Below, in pieces: positions 27,837-37,724 of a DNA stretch of 64,000 bases. How positions within the stretch are numbered: the stretch's first letter is position 1; every line of letters begins with the position of its first letter. The notes below the pieces were generated by a model. It searched no databases, had not been told where the DNA came from, and saw nothing but the letters and a program-made list of their open reading frames with translations. Source of the DNA: Bacteroidota bacterium (GTDB lineage Bacteria; Bacteroidota; Bacteroidia; AKYH767-A; OLB10); the NCBI GenBank assembly GCA_016714535.1, contig JADKDR010000018.1, positions 1-64,000 of the forward strand, written 5' to 3'. The translations under genes and the position numbers were made by a program.

Positions 27837-30574
27837 CTACTTCGATATTTTATCTAAAAAATCCTGATCAACGTTTATACCGTACTTATTGGTTAGTTCC
27901 GGCAATACGTATGTATTCCAAAGATTTAGATCAAGACGTTGATGGTTTGAATCAAGTTGTTGACGCACTAAAGGCCACAACACGTCCATATTTAGAGGCC
28001 ATTTGAGAACGGTGCCATCATAATAACCTGCAAGTACGTATTTCTTATCAGCACTAAATGTGAGTGTATTTACTTTTTATTTAAGTCACCATCGCAAACC
28101 TTTTGCCTTAGTATAAAAGGCATTTGTAAGTACCAGTCTTCTTTTGCATTAAAAATGATTACACTACCATCTGCACTACCTGCCACTATATATTTGTTAT
28201 CGTTGCTGCATATAATGCTTTGAATTCTGCCATGAGCAATTGCGTTATATTCAACTTTATAGGTGCTAAGCGAAATTTTACATAATCCGCCTTTTGCATT
28301 TCCGGCAAGCGCAAATTCAGTATTAGAATCGAAAGCTACACATGTTACGATTCCTAGTTTGCTATCGGTAATTTTTATAATTGTATCTTTTGAAATAATA
28401 TAAATGGCCGAGTCCACTCCTGCAGCTAATTTTTCGTTTCCAACAGCCACACAGTTAAATTTTTTTCCATTAATCCGTAAGTGGTTTTTTCCCCAAACTA
28501 TAGTGTCTTCCAAAGCCGATACTTGGCCATTATTTGTTTTTATGGTTAATCTCTTGTCCCATATAATTGACTTGTGATTATCTCCTATCATTTGCCAACC
28601 TGCTAATAAACTATCGGTTCTTAAAAATAAATCACCTTGTTCATTGTAACAAATTGTTTTACCATTAATGTTATTGTAAAGAAAATCGGAGTTAATGCCC
28701 ATAAGAACCGAACGACTCGTATCTTGAGTTAAGTCGAACAATTGTATATACTGAAACGTTCCGGCTGCAGCCATCGTTTTGAGCCCTTTATTTATGCTAA
28801 TGCTTGTAATTCTTTGACCTACATCATAAAATAGCGTAAGCGAATCTTTATCATCACTCCAGCTTTTTTTATAAATTTTTCCATCTGCATACCCAACAAG
28901 CACCGTGTCGCCAGCAAAATTAATAGTACTAACTCCATTGCCAGGTTTTGAACAAAACGCAAAATAAGGGCCAACGCTTTTTACTTTATTGTTACGTTCT
29001 AAGGAGTTATAAAAGCTATTATAAAAAGGTGATAAATCACCACCATTATTATTTCCGTAAATCCGATAGGCTGCATATGAAACCAATGCTGCACTCTGAT
29101 AGTCACCATAGTTTTCTTCTATTCCATTTGCTATTGATAAGAGGCGACCAGCAAATTCCAAAATCATCAATCGTTGTTTATCGTTAGCATTTTTTATGTT
29201 GTAAAATAAAATTATGGATGACGCTAGTAGTCCAACTAATGTAACTGTTATAAATATATTTCGTCTTTTTCTTTGCCTTACCTTTTCAATTTCAACGGCT
29301 TTTCTGATGGTTTCTTTCCTTTCTTTTTCCTTAATCTCCTCGCGCCTTTTTTCTCTTTTTTTGCGCACCACATCTCTTAGCACATCGTGTATAAGTTCTA
29401 CATACTCTACATTATCGCGCAACTCTTTGCGTATAATTCGTTTATTAATGAGTGCCTCCAAAATGGTTTCATCTACTTCGTATTCTTTCTTCAATTCTTC
29501 TAACGATTGTAATTTTCTGAAACCGCTTTCGGTAATTAACGTTTCTTCAAAGGCCACCTGAACTTTTTCTTTAAACTGACTTACCGTATCGTTGTAGTAG
29601 GAATTAATAACATCCTGCACATTAAATGATGCTACCAACTCAAAGTTTATATTATCTAAGTTTTGTTCGATACGTTTTTCATTTATCTGAAAACAAATAA
29701 GGCTCAGCAAAAAGGGCTCTATCTTTAAACGCTCCTGGTTGTCGGGCTCGGTAGCTTTTTCATCAAAATCACGTTCCGTTACATCAGGTAGTTTTTTTAT
29801 TATTTCAATGGCAACTTCTTTATCTATAAGCCCATTAGATGATTTCGTGGCTGCTTCCAATGCCTGCATAGCGGTCATTTGTACTATTCGGTATCGATAC
29901 AGACCAATAGATGGCATGTATCTTTTATAGCTCTCTAATTGAGCAAGGTAGTCTTCGCGCAAACTTAATACTACATGATACTTGCGTTGTGCAAAGGAAG
30001 CTGATATCATTGTTGCATTGTCGGCATATCTTTTTTGTACTTCGGCAGGAATGCGATTTTCGGCAAGGTCAGATACTTCTATAATCATTTCGAGCACCTC
30101 CCGCAGTTTATCTTTACCTAAGGTAAAGATTTCTTCAAACTGATCTAATATCAACACAGGAGTTATTAAGCCATCAAGCAACCTTATATTATGGAAATAT
30201 TCCCATAAAGATTTGTTGCCAACTTCTTCAACCGATGTGTCAATTTGTTTTAATTTTTCATACACTCCCTCTTTTAGTTGTGTTAGTGGCGATTTTGCCG
30301 ATGAAAAATCAATACGTATATAGATTGGGTAGTAAAAATTCTTGCGCAATTCTGGTATAACCCCGGCATTAATCAAAGATGTTTTACCAATACCCGACTT
30401 TCCGAATATTACGGTAAGTCCATTGTTTTTTATCAGGGTATAAATTTCCTGAATTTCAATATCGCGGCCTCCGTATTGCTCTTTATTTTGTTCTTCAAAA
30501 GAGCGTAATCCAAGAAATGGCCTTTGTGTGTCTATGGCTATACGGGTTGCGGTATCTTTATTGTTTTCTGGCAT
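27837..30574 (-). CDS. STAND-type ATPase with membrane segment and C-terminal WD40-like repeats; one-base frameshift near the 3' end
   Basis: N-terminal AAA/STAND (nSTAND1-like) NTPase: Walker A GKSGIGKT at residues 58-65 and Walker B LILDQFEEIF at 141-150. A winged-helix-like region ends in ELIHDVLRDVV near 394-403, followed by a basic linker, one membrane helix (FITVTLVGLLASSIILFY, 441-458) and a propeller-like region from about 540 (VLVGYADGKIYKKSW, AAAGTFQYIQLFDL, YIVAGSADGSVIIFNA). The frame stops at 28070, but the T5 run at 28074-28078 needs one T to continue another 78 residues with a further repeat (YVLAGYYDGTVLKW). That gives 912 aa ending at 27837. STAND proteins are sensor-switches whose repeats bind a trigger. 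It begins 8 nt after the SIR2/TIR gene, which suggests a sensor-effector pair. Confidence 0.82.
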
Positions 30575-30582
30575 TCCTTAAG

Positions 30583-31986
30583 TTATTTTAATGGTGTAAG
30601 GTTGTTTTCCGAAATAAACTTGCGAATTGTTTTTGGCAGTTCATCAAGATTGGTAATGCTTTCTATATTAAGCAAACGTATTTCATCGGGAATACGCGGG
30701 TCAGTAGGTTTGGTGGCATCTATAATAAATGGGCGTATGTATGATTTGCTTGTCAGTTTTTCATACAGGATAGCGGTAGTCCATTCTTTGGCATATACAT
30801 ATCGCGATTTATCGGCTATCGCGTTTTCGGAAATAATCACAAGAAAATAAGCACATGTTTTAAGCTTTTCAATTATTACATCGTTGTATTTTTCTCCGGT
30901 TTTTAATTCATCATCATCAAAAAATACATTGACACCGTTACGCATTAGTTCGTTTTTCATTCGTTCGGCAAGCGATTTGTCGGTCCAACTATAACTGATA
31001 AAAATCTCTTCTTTAAATAAAACTTCGTTGGGTGGTGGGCCGCTTACTTTGCTTACCTGATTATGCACATCCTCTATAAAATCAATCGCATTTTTATAAA
31101 ATTTATTTTGAGTATCGGGTTGCAAATTTTGTCCTATCGGGATAACCTTGATGTTATTACTTTCGAGAAATTTCTTAAGCTCCGTATCTTTTAAAATATT
31201 ATTGGCTGCTACATATTTCTTTTTTACCTGACTTCGGAAAGGTTCTTTGGATAGTATGCGAATAAATATTCGCATAAACCAATCGGGTAGGCTGCTGCCA
31301 ATAAACAACATGCTCTTTTGCGAAATGGCGTCAAATAATTCTTTTGCAATGGTGTCCATTCCATTTTGCAACATATAAAGGAACTCGATGCTTTGATCAT
31401 CCGTTATGGCAAAGTTTGCTCCCTGTATATTGCCCATCAGGTTGTAAATTTTAGGCAAGGCAGGGTCTTTTTTTTCTGATGCTACCGAAGCTGAAAACGG
31501 ATTCGAAAAATTATACGATTTGTTAACCAACCTTCCGGCTGCTTCAAACGCGCGCTCCAGAAAATTATCATAGTTGAGCGAAACAAAGGTTTCGAAACCG
31601 CCAATAGATATTAATTTGATAAAAGGGTCAAGTATTATTTGCTCATTGGTAAGTGCATTTATTTCATTTTTTATTGCAAGTTGAATATCGCTTTCTGTAA
31701 TGTTTTGGGCCATCAATCCGCGTGCAACATTATTTATGGTGGCGTCAAAGTCAAGGGGCTTGCTGCTTAAGTTTTCCCAAATACGGAATGCCAGATATTT
31801 ATAAAGATTTATCTCGAGTGTATCGCCAACTTGCTCGCCCGCACTAAGCATTGCATTATAGTATTCCAGTTTTTCAATACTACTTTTTTTAAGTCTCAGG
31901 TTCGATAAGTCGTTGCCAAGAACAGGTACAATAGCCTTGCTATTGACACTATAGGTAAACGATTTCCAATTAAATTGATCGGTCAT
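30583..31986 (-). CDS. SIR2-like and TIR domain fusion protein
   Basis: A 467-aa protein. The N-terminal part (about 10-310) follows the SIR2-like family: AIVPVLGNDLS at 18-28, FVSLNYDNFLERAFE at 134-148 with the conserved Asn, IYNLMGN at 180-186 where the family usually has xxLHG, and LFIGSSLPDWFMRIF at 227-241. The C-terminal TIR domain (328-460) has IFISYSWTDKSLAERMK, VNVFFDDDELKTGEKY, FLVIISENAI and YVYAKEWTTAI, with Glu401 at the position of the TIR NADase catalytic Glu. SIR2 and TIR domains consume or modify NAD in several bacterial immune systems (for example Thoeris). Here the catalytic His of SIR2 is Met184, so the TIR domain is the better candidate for activity. First gene of the operon with the STAND-WD40 protein. 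Confidence 0.82.
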   Translation of the reverse strand: MTDQFNWKSFTYSVNSKAIVPVLGNDLSNLRLKKSSIEKLEYYNAMLSAGEQVGDTLEINLYKYLAFRIWENLSSKPLDFDATINNVARGLMAQNITESDIQLAIKNEINALTNEQIILDPFIKLISIGGFETFVSLNYDNFLERAFEAAGRLVNKSYNFSNPFSASVASEKKDPALPKIYNLMGNIQGANFAITDDQSIEFLYMLQNGMDTIAKELFDAISQKSMLFIGSSLPDWFMRIFIRILSKEPFRSQVKKKYVAANNILKDTELKKFLESNNIKVIPIGQNLQPDTQNKFYKNAIDFIEDVHNQVSKVSGPPPNEVLFKEEIFISYSWTDKSLAERMKNELMRNGVNVFFDDDELKTGEKYNDVIIEKLKTCAYFLVIISENAIADKSRYVYAKEWTTAILYEKLTSKSYIRPFIIDATKPTDPRIPDEIRLLNIESITNLDELPKTIRKFISENNLTPLK

Positions 31987-32667
31987 TTATTAGTTAGTAA
32001 TTTTTTATTTAGAAATAAGTTAAGGCGATTAGTTATGGCAAACTTAGGCAACTATTAACATAAAGCCTAATTATTTTTTTGGGATAGCCGGATAAGTGAA
32101 ATTTAAACCAGTTTCTACTGCTAATAGCAATGTTTGATTTGACCATTAATACTCAATTACGGATTTAATGAGGTGGTTGGCTTACATGTTACTATTACCA
32201 TATACCAGCACAACATAAGGCACTATCAGGAAGTTTTAGTGTCATCGTTTAATGAATATAGTACTCTAATTGTATTGGCACAAAAGCAGCTTCTTAATAT
32301 CATGCAACATGCTCCTGCAAAGCTTTGTTTATGTTGAAGCTTACATGGGTTTTGTATTCGTTCTATTGTATTTCGTTTTCATGTTTTTTTAGAATAAAGT
32401 ATAGACATGGCCATCAAAAAAAATCAACACAGAGGCTTAGGGGCAAGTCTCTCTGCTATATCCAACGTGTGCATCAATTGAATGAATGAATAATTTTCAG
32501 CCCCAACAATTTGATACAGTTTACCATCTTATTCCAATGCATCAGGAGTGCATAACAGAAATATTTATTTAAATTTTGATTTTAGCTGGTAATGGGAAAC
32601 AAAAATTTTACATTTGTTCACGATGTATAACTATGTAAATTTTTACGAACCTGCCTGATTAGGCTTA
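31987..32667. other. Intergenic stretch with a possible small gene remnant
   Basis: About 680 bases lie between the divergent SIR2/TIR and histidine kinase genes with no intact gene. The only coding-like piece is on the minus strand at 32424-32558: 45 codons including KLYQIVGAENYSF and MHTLDIAERLAPK, broken by one TAA. The rest probably holds the two divergent promoters; I could not place boxes with confidence. Confidence 0.4.
32424..32558 (-). pseudogene. Short degraded coding remnant, family unknown
   Basis: One frame on the minus strand reads coding-like for 45 codons (DGKLYQIVGAENYSF, then LMHTLDIAERLAPKP) with a TAA after DALE and a TGA at the end. No start codon or family could be assigned. 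The amino-acid pattern looks more like a gene fragment than random sequence, but this is a judgement by eye. Confidence 0.25.
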
Positions 32668-34644
32668 ATGTGTATGATCAAATATTTTTCGCACCTATTT
32701 TTAATTATTTCGATTAGCATTGTTATGTCTTTTCTGTGCATAACATTTGCATTGGCTTCTGACACGCTTGGCATAAATGCAATGAGCAATATAAAGCCCG
32801 ACACTGCACAGATAAACAAATTGCTCGAGCAAGGAATACAGGCCATAAAAACAAATGCAAGCAGCGAAAGAATAATAACAGTACTAAGCAAGGCAAATGA
32901 ATTGAGTAGGCAAATCAATTATGATTTTGGTAAAGGACGTGCCAACTATTTATTGGGAAAATACTATTTGTCGCAGGCAAACTATCCTGCAGCCATGGAG
33001 AATTTTACAGTTGCTTCTATATTATTTAGAAACCTAAACGACAAAAAATATTTTGCACTTACACAAATGCAATTGGGAATTGTACTTTATACTCAAAAGC
33101 AATGGAGCGAAGCATTGCCATACTTTGAAACGGGTGCCCGCGATTTATTAATCATAGGCGATACGTTGAATTCGGCAACGTGTAATTATCTCTCAGGTCT
33201 TGCAAGCTTCGAAGACAAGGATTATTCCAATGGCGAAAAAATGCTGAAACAAGCATTGAAAGAATTTGAAACAATAAATAATACACAGCGGGTAATGGAA
33301 GCCAGACTAGGATTAGCAAATTTGTATCTGGAAGTAAAAAACAAAAACCTTGCTCTTAATAATCTTGATACCTGCAAATTGTATTTACTAGGTAACCCAC
33401 AAAAAGATGTTGAAGCTATGTGTAATTTATTTTATGGTAAAGCAGCTTTATTAGATAATGATTATGAACGAGCCGAAAGTTATTATAGTTTAGCTTACAA
33501 ATCGGCCAGCGAATTGAATAACCTTACGCTTATGCTGAAGATAACTAAACCTATAGCCGAATTGTATAAGTTGATTAAAAAATATGATAAGGCACTTTTG
33601 TTTCAAGAGGAATATTACAAAATACAAGATTCGATTTTTACCTTACATAATTCGCGGGCTATAGCAAGTTTGCAAAACATGAATAAACTGGAGAAACAAA
33701 AATCAGAAATACTATTGTTGAATAAGAAACTTGAAGTAGACAAGGTTGTGCGCATAGCACTTATAGCTGTAGCCATTATGCTGGTATTGTATGCTTTTAA
33801 CTGGTACTATAAAACAAAGCGAATCAAGATTGCCTATACCAAGTTAAGCGAATCAAATGCAGAATTGGCCCTGGCATTATCTAATCTTAAATCTGCCCAA
33901 GACCAATTATTGCATTCCGAAAAAATGGCCTCGCTCGGTCGACTTACAGCAGGCATTGCACACGAAATTAAAAACCCGCTCAACTTTGTTATCAATTTCT
34001 CTAGTGTTTCAAAGGAACTTATTGATGATTTTACTGCAAGCAACGATGAAGATGAGAAGAAAGATTTATTGATAGATGTAAAGTCAAACATTGATAAAAT
34101 ATATTATCATGGAACGCGTGCCGATAAAATAATGCAAAACATGTTGCAGCATTCGCGCACCGGAACCGGTCAGCGTAAGCTTACCGATTTAAATAAACTG
34201 TGTGATGATTACCTCGAGTTTACATACCAAAGTATGCGTGCTAATAATCCAAATTATAAATGCACCCTGGTTAGATCCTTGCAAATGGATTTACCCGAAG
34301 TGCGGTTAGAGCCACAGGATATAAGCCGTGTTTTGCTCAACTTGCTCAATAATGCAATGTATGCGGTTGCCAATCGCAATGATCCGCGGGTTGAGATTAA
34401 AACATCTGTAATAAATAATGCTGTGCGAATAGAAATTAAAGATAATGGGCCGGGCATACCCGAAGAGATAAAGCAAAAAATATTTGAGCCCTTTTTTACT
34501 ACAAAGCCTACCGGTGAAGGTACCGGTTTGGGTTTAAGCATTTGTTACGATATTGTGGTAGCTCATAAGGGAAGCATCGTAGCCGACTCGGTAGAAGGTG
34601 CATATACTAATTTTATAATCGAATTGCCTGTTTTAAAAACCTAG
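32668..34644 (+). CDS. TPR-repeat sensor histidine kinase
   Basis: A 658-aa membrane kinase. The N-terminal signal or anchor (SIVMSFLCITFALAS) exports a periplasmic sensor of about six TPR repeats (residues 45-330, for example YFALTQMQLGIVLYTQKQWSEAL and YSNGEKMLKQALKEF). One membrane helix (361-380), a short coiled coil, and the kinase core follow: HisKA with SLGRLTAGIAHEIKNPLNF (phospho-acceptor His432) and HATPase_c with DNGPGIP, FEPFFTTKPTGEGTGLGLS. It starts a plus-strand operon, 4 nt before a response regulator. The ligand sensed by the TPR domain is unknown. An ATG two codons downstream (32674) is an alternative start. Confidence 0.92.
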   Translation: MCMIKYFSHLFLIISISIVMSFLCITFALASDTLGINAMSNIKPDTAQINKLLEQGIQAIKTNASSERIITVLSKANELSRQINYDFGKGRANYLLGKYYLSQANYPAAMENFTVASILFRNLNDKKYFALTQMQLGIVLYTQKQWSEALPYFETGARDLLIIGDTLNSATCNYLSGLASFEDKDYSNGEKMLKQALKEFETINNTQRVMEARLGLANLYLEVKNKNLALNNLDTCKLYLLGNPQKDVEAMCNLFYGKAALLDNDYERAESYYSLAYKSASELNNLTLMLKITKPIAELYKLIKKYDKALLFQEEYYKIQDSIFTLHNSRAIASLQNMNKLEKQKSEILLLNKKLEVDKVVRIALIAVAIMLVLYAFNWYYKTKRIKIAYTKLSESNAELALALSNLKSAQDQLLHSEKMASLGRLTAGIAHEIKNPLNFVINFSSVSKELIDDFTASNDEDEKKDLLIDVKSNIDKIYYHGTRADKIMQNMLQHSRTGTGQRKLTDLNKLCDDYLEFTYQSMRANNPNYKCTLVRSLQMDLPEVRLEPQDISRVLLNLLNNAMYAVANRNDPRVEIKTSVINNAVRIEIKDNGPGIPEEIKQKIFEPFFTTKPTGEGTGLGLSICYDIVVAHKGSIVADSVEGAYTNFIIELPVLKT

Positions 34645-34648
34645 GAAG

Positions 34649-35014
34649 ATGAAAATACTTGTGGTAGATGATGAGTGGGATGCTCAGGATTTATTTAAAC
34701 AAAGATTCCGTAAAGAGATAAAAAGCGGAAGCATGGAGCCATTATTTGCTATGTCGGGCGAAGAGGCCATAAAGATTTTAAGTGATTTGCACCCCATGGA
34801 TATTGTAATGGTTTTTTCTGATATTAATATGCCGGGTATGTCAGGTTTCGAATTGCTTTCATCGATAAAAATAAAGTTTCCGCAACTTAAAGTATATCTT
34901 GTTTCGGCCTATGGCGATCATACAAACTTGCAACGGGCGATAGATTTGGGAGCCGATGATTTTATACATAAGCCGGTTGACTATGATATTGTGAAAACTA
35001 AACTGACAAAGTAA
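34649..35014 (+). CDS. Single-domain response regulator
   Basis: A 121-aa receiver domain with acidic pocket VVDDEWD, phospho-acceptor Asp58 in FSDINMPGMSG, the switch Ser in LVSAYGD and the conserved Lys in HKPVDYD. It has no output domain. It begins 4 nt after the histidine kinase and 12 nt before the regulator-cyclase, so it probably works as a phosphorelay intermediate or competing phosphate sink in the same pathway. Confidence 0.93.
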   Translation: MKILVVDDEWDAQDLFKQRFRKEIKSGSMEPLFAMSGEEAIKILSDLHPMDIVMVFSDINMPGMSGFELLSSIKIKFPQLKVYLVSAYGDHTNLQRAIDLGADDFIHKPVDYDIVKTKLTK

Positions 35015-35026
35015 TTTTTAATAGAA

Positions 35027-36252
35027 ATGGCAAACAGAATATTAGTGATTGATGATGAGCAAGATATGCAATCACTGATTAATCAGCGCTTCCGCAAGCA
35101 GATTAAGGCAGACGTTTTTACTTTCGAATTTGCTTTGAATGCAAACGAAGCGCTGGAGAAACTGCGCTCTATAGAAGATATCTATTTGATAGTAACCGAT
35201 ATCAATCTTCCTGGTATGGATGGAATTACCTTGCTCAATAAGATTAAGGAAATCAATCGTACCATTATGTCGGTAGTAATATCTGCCTATGGCGATATGA
35301 AAAACATACGTGCTGCCATGAATGCGGGTGCATACGATTTTCTTACCAAGCCCATCGATTTTGTTGATTTTGAAACGACACTCGAAAAACATTGGCCAAC
35401 ATACGTTTCGTTTTGCAATCAATAGAAAACACGAAGCAACTCGAAAACGAGCGCATCGAAAAAATAAAGGCGCAGGAAGAAGCGCTGAAACAAGCTGAAG
35501 AGAAGGCCGTATTTATAAGCGAACAAAATCGCATGCTTGAAATTAAAGTAGATGAGAGAACATTGGAGTTACGAGAAAAAAATAATTTGATTACCATGGA
35601 AAAGGAGCGCTCCGATTCGTTGCTCCTTAATATTTTACCCTTTAAAACTGCTCAGGAACTAAAAGATACCGGAAAAAGCGAGGCCACTTTGTATAACGAT
35701 GTAACGGTGATGTTTACCGATTTCGAAAATTTTAGCGGCATAGCAGAGCAGTTAACACCAGCCGAATTAGTTGCCGAAATTGATTTATGTTTTCAGGCCT
35801 TTGATAACATTGTAGAAAAGTATGAGATTGAAAAAATTAAAACAATTGGCGATAGCTACATGGCTGCATGCGGACTGCCTATTGAAAATAAATTGCATGC
35901 AATCGCGATGGTAAATGCCGCAATCGAGATTCAGGATTTTATTCAAAAACGTAAGCGGGGACTTGCCAACTTGCCCAATAAAAAATCATTTGATATTCGT
36001 ATAGGTATTCATTCGGGACCGGTGATTGCCGGCATTGTAGGCTTTAAGAAGTTTGCTTACGATATATGGGGCGATACGGTAAACACCGCATCGCGCATGG
36101 AAAGCAGTGGCGCACCAGGCAGAATAAATATTTCAGGACAAACGTATGAGCTTATCAAAGATTATTTCAGGTGTGAATACCGCGGAAAGGTATCGGCAAA
36201 AAACAAGGGAGAAATTGATATGTACTTTGTTTTAGAGCGAATTACTAAATAG
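35027..36252 (+). CDS. Response regulator fused to class III adenylate cyclase; one-base frameshift
   Basis: The receiver domain (35027 onward; acidic pocket VIDDEQD, Asp58 in VTDINLPGMDG, Lys in TKPIDF) runs into a stop at 35425, while the next frame continues without a gap. Adding one A to the A5 run at 35385-35389 joins them as LEKTLANIRFVL, giving 408 aa. A coiled coil (about residues 125-195) links to the cyclase domain: MFTDFENFS with metal-binding Asp, EKIKTIGDSYMA with a Lys, and YDIWGDTVNTASRME with Asp. Lys and Asp are the adenine-selecting residues in adenylate cyclases, so cAMP is the expected product. It completes the kinase-regulator-cyclase operon. Confidence 0.85.
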
Positions 36253-36340
36253 TTGCTTAATATAGACATTGGCATTTGCTTGTGTTGGTTTTTAAATAAA
36301 TAGTAACTTGCGCACTATTAACCTCTAAAATCTATTTGAA

Positions 36341-36784
36341 ATGAACAAATCAAAATCAATTATGGCTTTCAACTTCATTCGCAATCTGTTTGCCATTGGG
36401 TTCGTTATTTTGTGTTTTGCCGCATTTGTAAAAAGCGAAAATCCTGAGCCACTTGCTCCGCAAGAAGAAGCGGCATCTGGTGGACGCAACATTAGCTCGG
36501 CCGATGCAAAAGTTTTAATTAATAATTACATCAGATGGAATCCCGGCAAGAAGCAAAAAGGGGGCTACATTAGTAAATCGGTTTTTGATCAACTGTGGGC
36601 TCGCAATGCCACAGCCAAAGGTGTTTTCTGGTATATGGGCTCTGAAATTGTGAACGAACGTGATACGGTGATCAGGTTGGTAGTAGAGTCTGGCAATACT
36701 GCAGCCACAATAATTGATGGCGGTTCAGGTATTTACAAATCACAATCTATGTGCCCAACAGATTGTGGCACATTGGCTCAGTAA
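36341..36784 (+). CDS. Small exported protein, unknown family
   Basis: A 147-aa protein with an N-terminal hydrophobic export segment (NLFAIGFVILCFAAFV), an acidic linker (SENPEPLAPQEEAASGG) and a globular part with NNYIRWNPGKKQKGGYISK and WYMGSEIVNERDTVIRLV. Two Cys close to the C-terminus (MCPTDCGTLAQ). TAACTTGC at 36304-36311 loosely resembles a -7 box. I recognise no family. It has no clear partner gene. Confidence 0.55.
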   Translation: MNKSKSIMAFNFIRNLFAIGFVILCFAAFVKSENPEPLAPQEEAASGGRNISSADAKVLINNYIRWNPGKKQKGGYISKSVFDQLWARNATAKGVFWYMGSEIVNERDTVIRLVVESGNTAATIIDGGSGIYKSQSMCPTDCGTLAQ

Positions 36785-37251
36785 TTTCTTCCTAAAGCAC
36801 GAAGCATTATTTTTCTTGTCACCGCTCGAGCCGCGCTTGCAGATCGTGACACCATACATGTGCATTATAAAACGTTTACTCATTTGTACCATCAACAAAA
36901 TCTCCAAGTACATTAACCTAAACTTCATCTTCATTTATCGTTTTACAAAATGTTGTAAGCAACATTTACCTAATGCAAGGGACATATTTTTAGTGTTTGC
37001 AGTTGTCGTTCTTTTAATTTATTCCAGTTCGAATCCAATTGCCACAATTCCAAAACTAATTTATCACATAGTATACACCCACCGTTAGTAAAATTCTATT
37101 TGCCTCTACAGTATCAAAAAATTTCCTTTTTAGACCCAAAGCCCTCAAGCGTGCATTCCACCCATCTCCTCAAGGAGAGGGGAAGAGGTGAGGTTTATTT
37201 CTCCCATCCTAACCAAACAAATTATCTATCGTAAATGTGATTAAACAAAAA
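36785..37251. other. Intergenic stretch, no gene seen
   Basis: About 470 bases between the small exported protein gene and coaD. The frames here are short and lack recognisable features. At 37165-37178 a small inverted repeat (TCTCCT-CA-AGGAGA) sits in a C/T-rich to G/A-rich stretch of the kind often seen repeated in Bacteroidota intergenic DNA. It is the only structure noted. Confidence 0.35.
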
Positions 37252-37713
37252 TCACACACCCAAACTTACCCCTCTTGCCAAAAACTGCTTTACTTCGCCA
37301 CCGTTGCGAATAATATCGCGAACAATGGTACTCGCTATAGCATCATACTCAGGTTTGGTTAGCATAAAAATAGTTTCGATAACTGGCGACATTTTATGAT
37401 TCATTTGTGCAATGGCACTTTCGTATTCAAAATCAGTAAATGAGCGCAAACCTCTTACCAGATAGTTTGCATTATTTTTTTTACAAAAATCAATGGTAAG
37501 TCCTGAATAAGCAGCAACCGAAATATTGGAGTTCGCCTCAAATGTTTTTTCTATCCAGCTAACACGCTGTTCCAGGGTAAACATGTGTTGCTTGTTGGCA
37601 TTCGTGCCTATGCCTACTATCATTTTATCAAACAAGGTGCTGGCGCGCTCTATAATATCCTGATGTCCTATGGTAATAGGATCGAACGAACCCGGAAATA
37701 CTGCTATGCGCAT
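37252..37713 (-). CDS. coaD: Phosphopantetheine adenylyltransferase
   Basis: Transfers AMP from ATP to 4'-phosphopantetheine to make dephospho-CoA, the penultimate step of CoA synthesis. The 153 aa show the nucleotidyltransferase signature PGSFDPITIGHQDII (TxGH motif), GLTIDFCKKN, the conserved YLVRGLRSFTDFEYE, the second substrate loop, and STIVRDIIRNGG near the end. Full length and intact. It starts 11 nt after the DUF4290 gene, so the two are probably co-transcribed. Confidence 0.96.
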   Translation of the reverse strand: MRIAVFPGSFDPITIGHQDIIERASTLFDKMIVGIGTNANKQHMFTLEQRVSWIEKTFEANSNISVAAYSGLTIDFCKKNNANYLVRGLRSFTDFEYESAIAQMNHKMSPVIETIFMLTKPEYDAIASTIVRDIIRNGGEVKQFLARGVSLGV

Positions 37714-37724
37714 GTAAATTAGTT

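Noticed and set aside
30583..31986. Calling the SIR2/TIR protein a Thoeris component (ThsA or ThsB)
   Set aside because: Thoeris has SIR2 (or another effector) and TIR on separate proteins and no STAND-WD40 partner. The fusion and neighbour differ, so the name would be misleading.
37165..37178. Small inverted repeat considered as a CRISPR or REP unit
   Set aside because: Only one copy is present, with no regularly spaced repeats or cas genes in the window. No CRISPR array was found.
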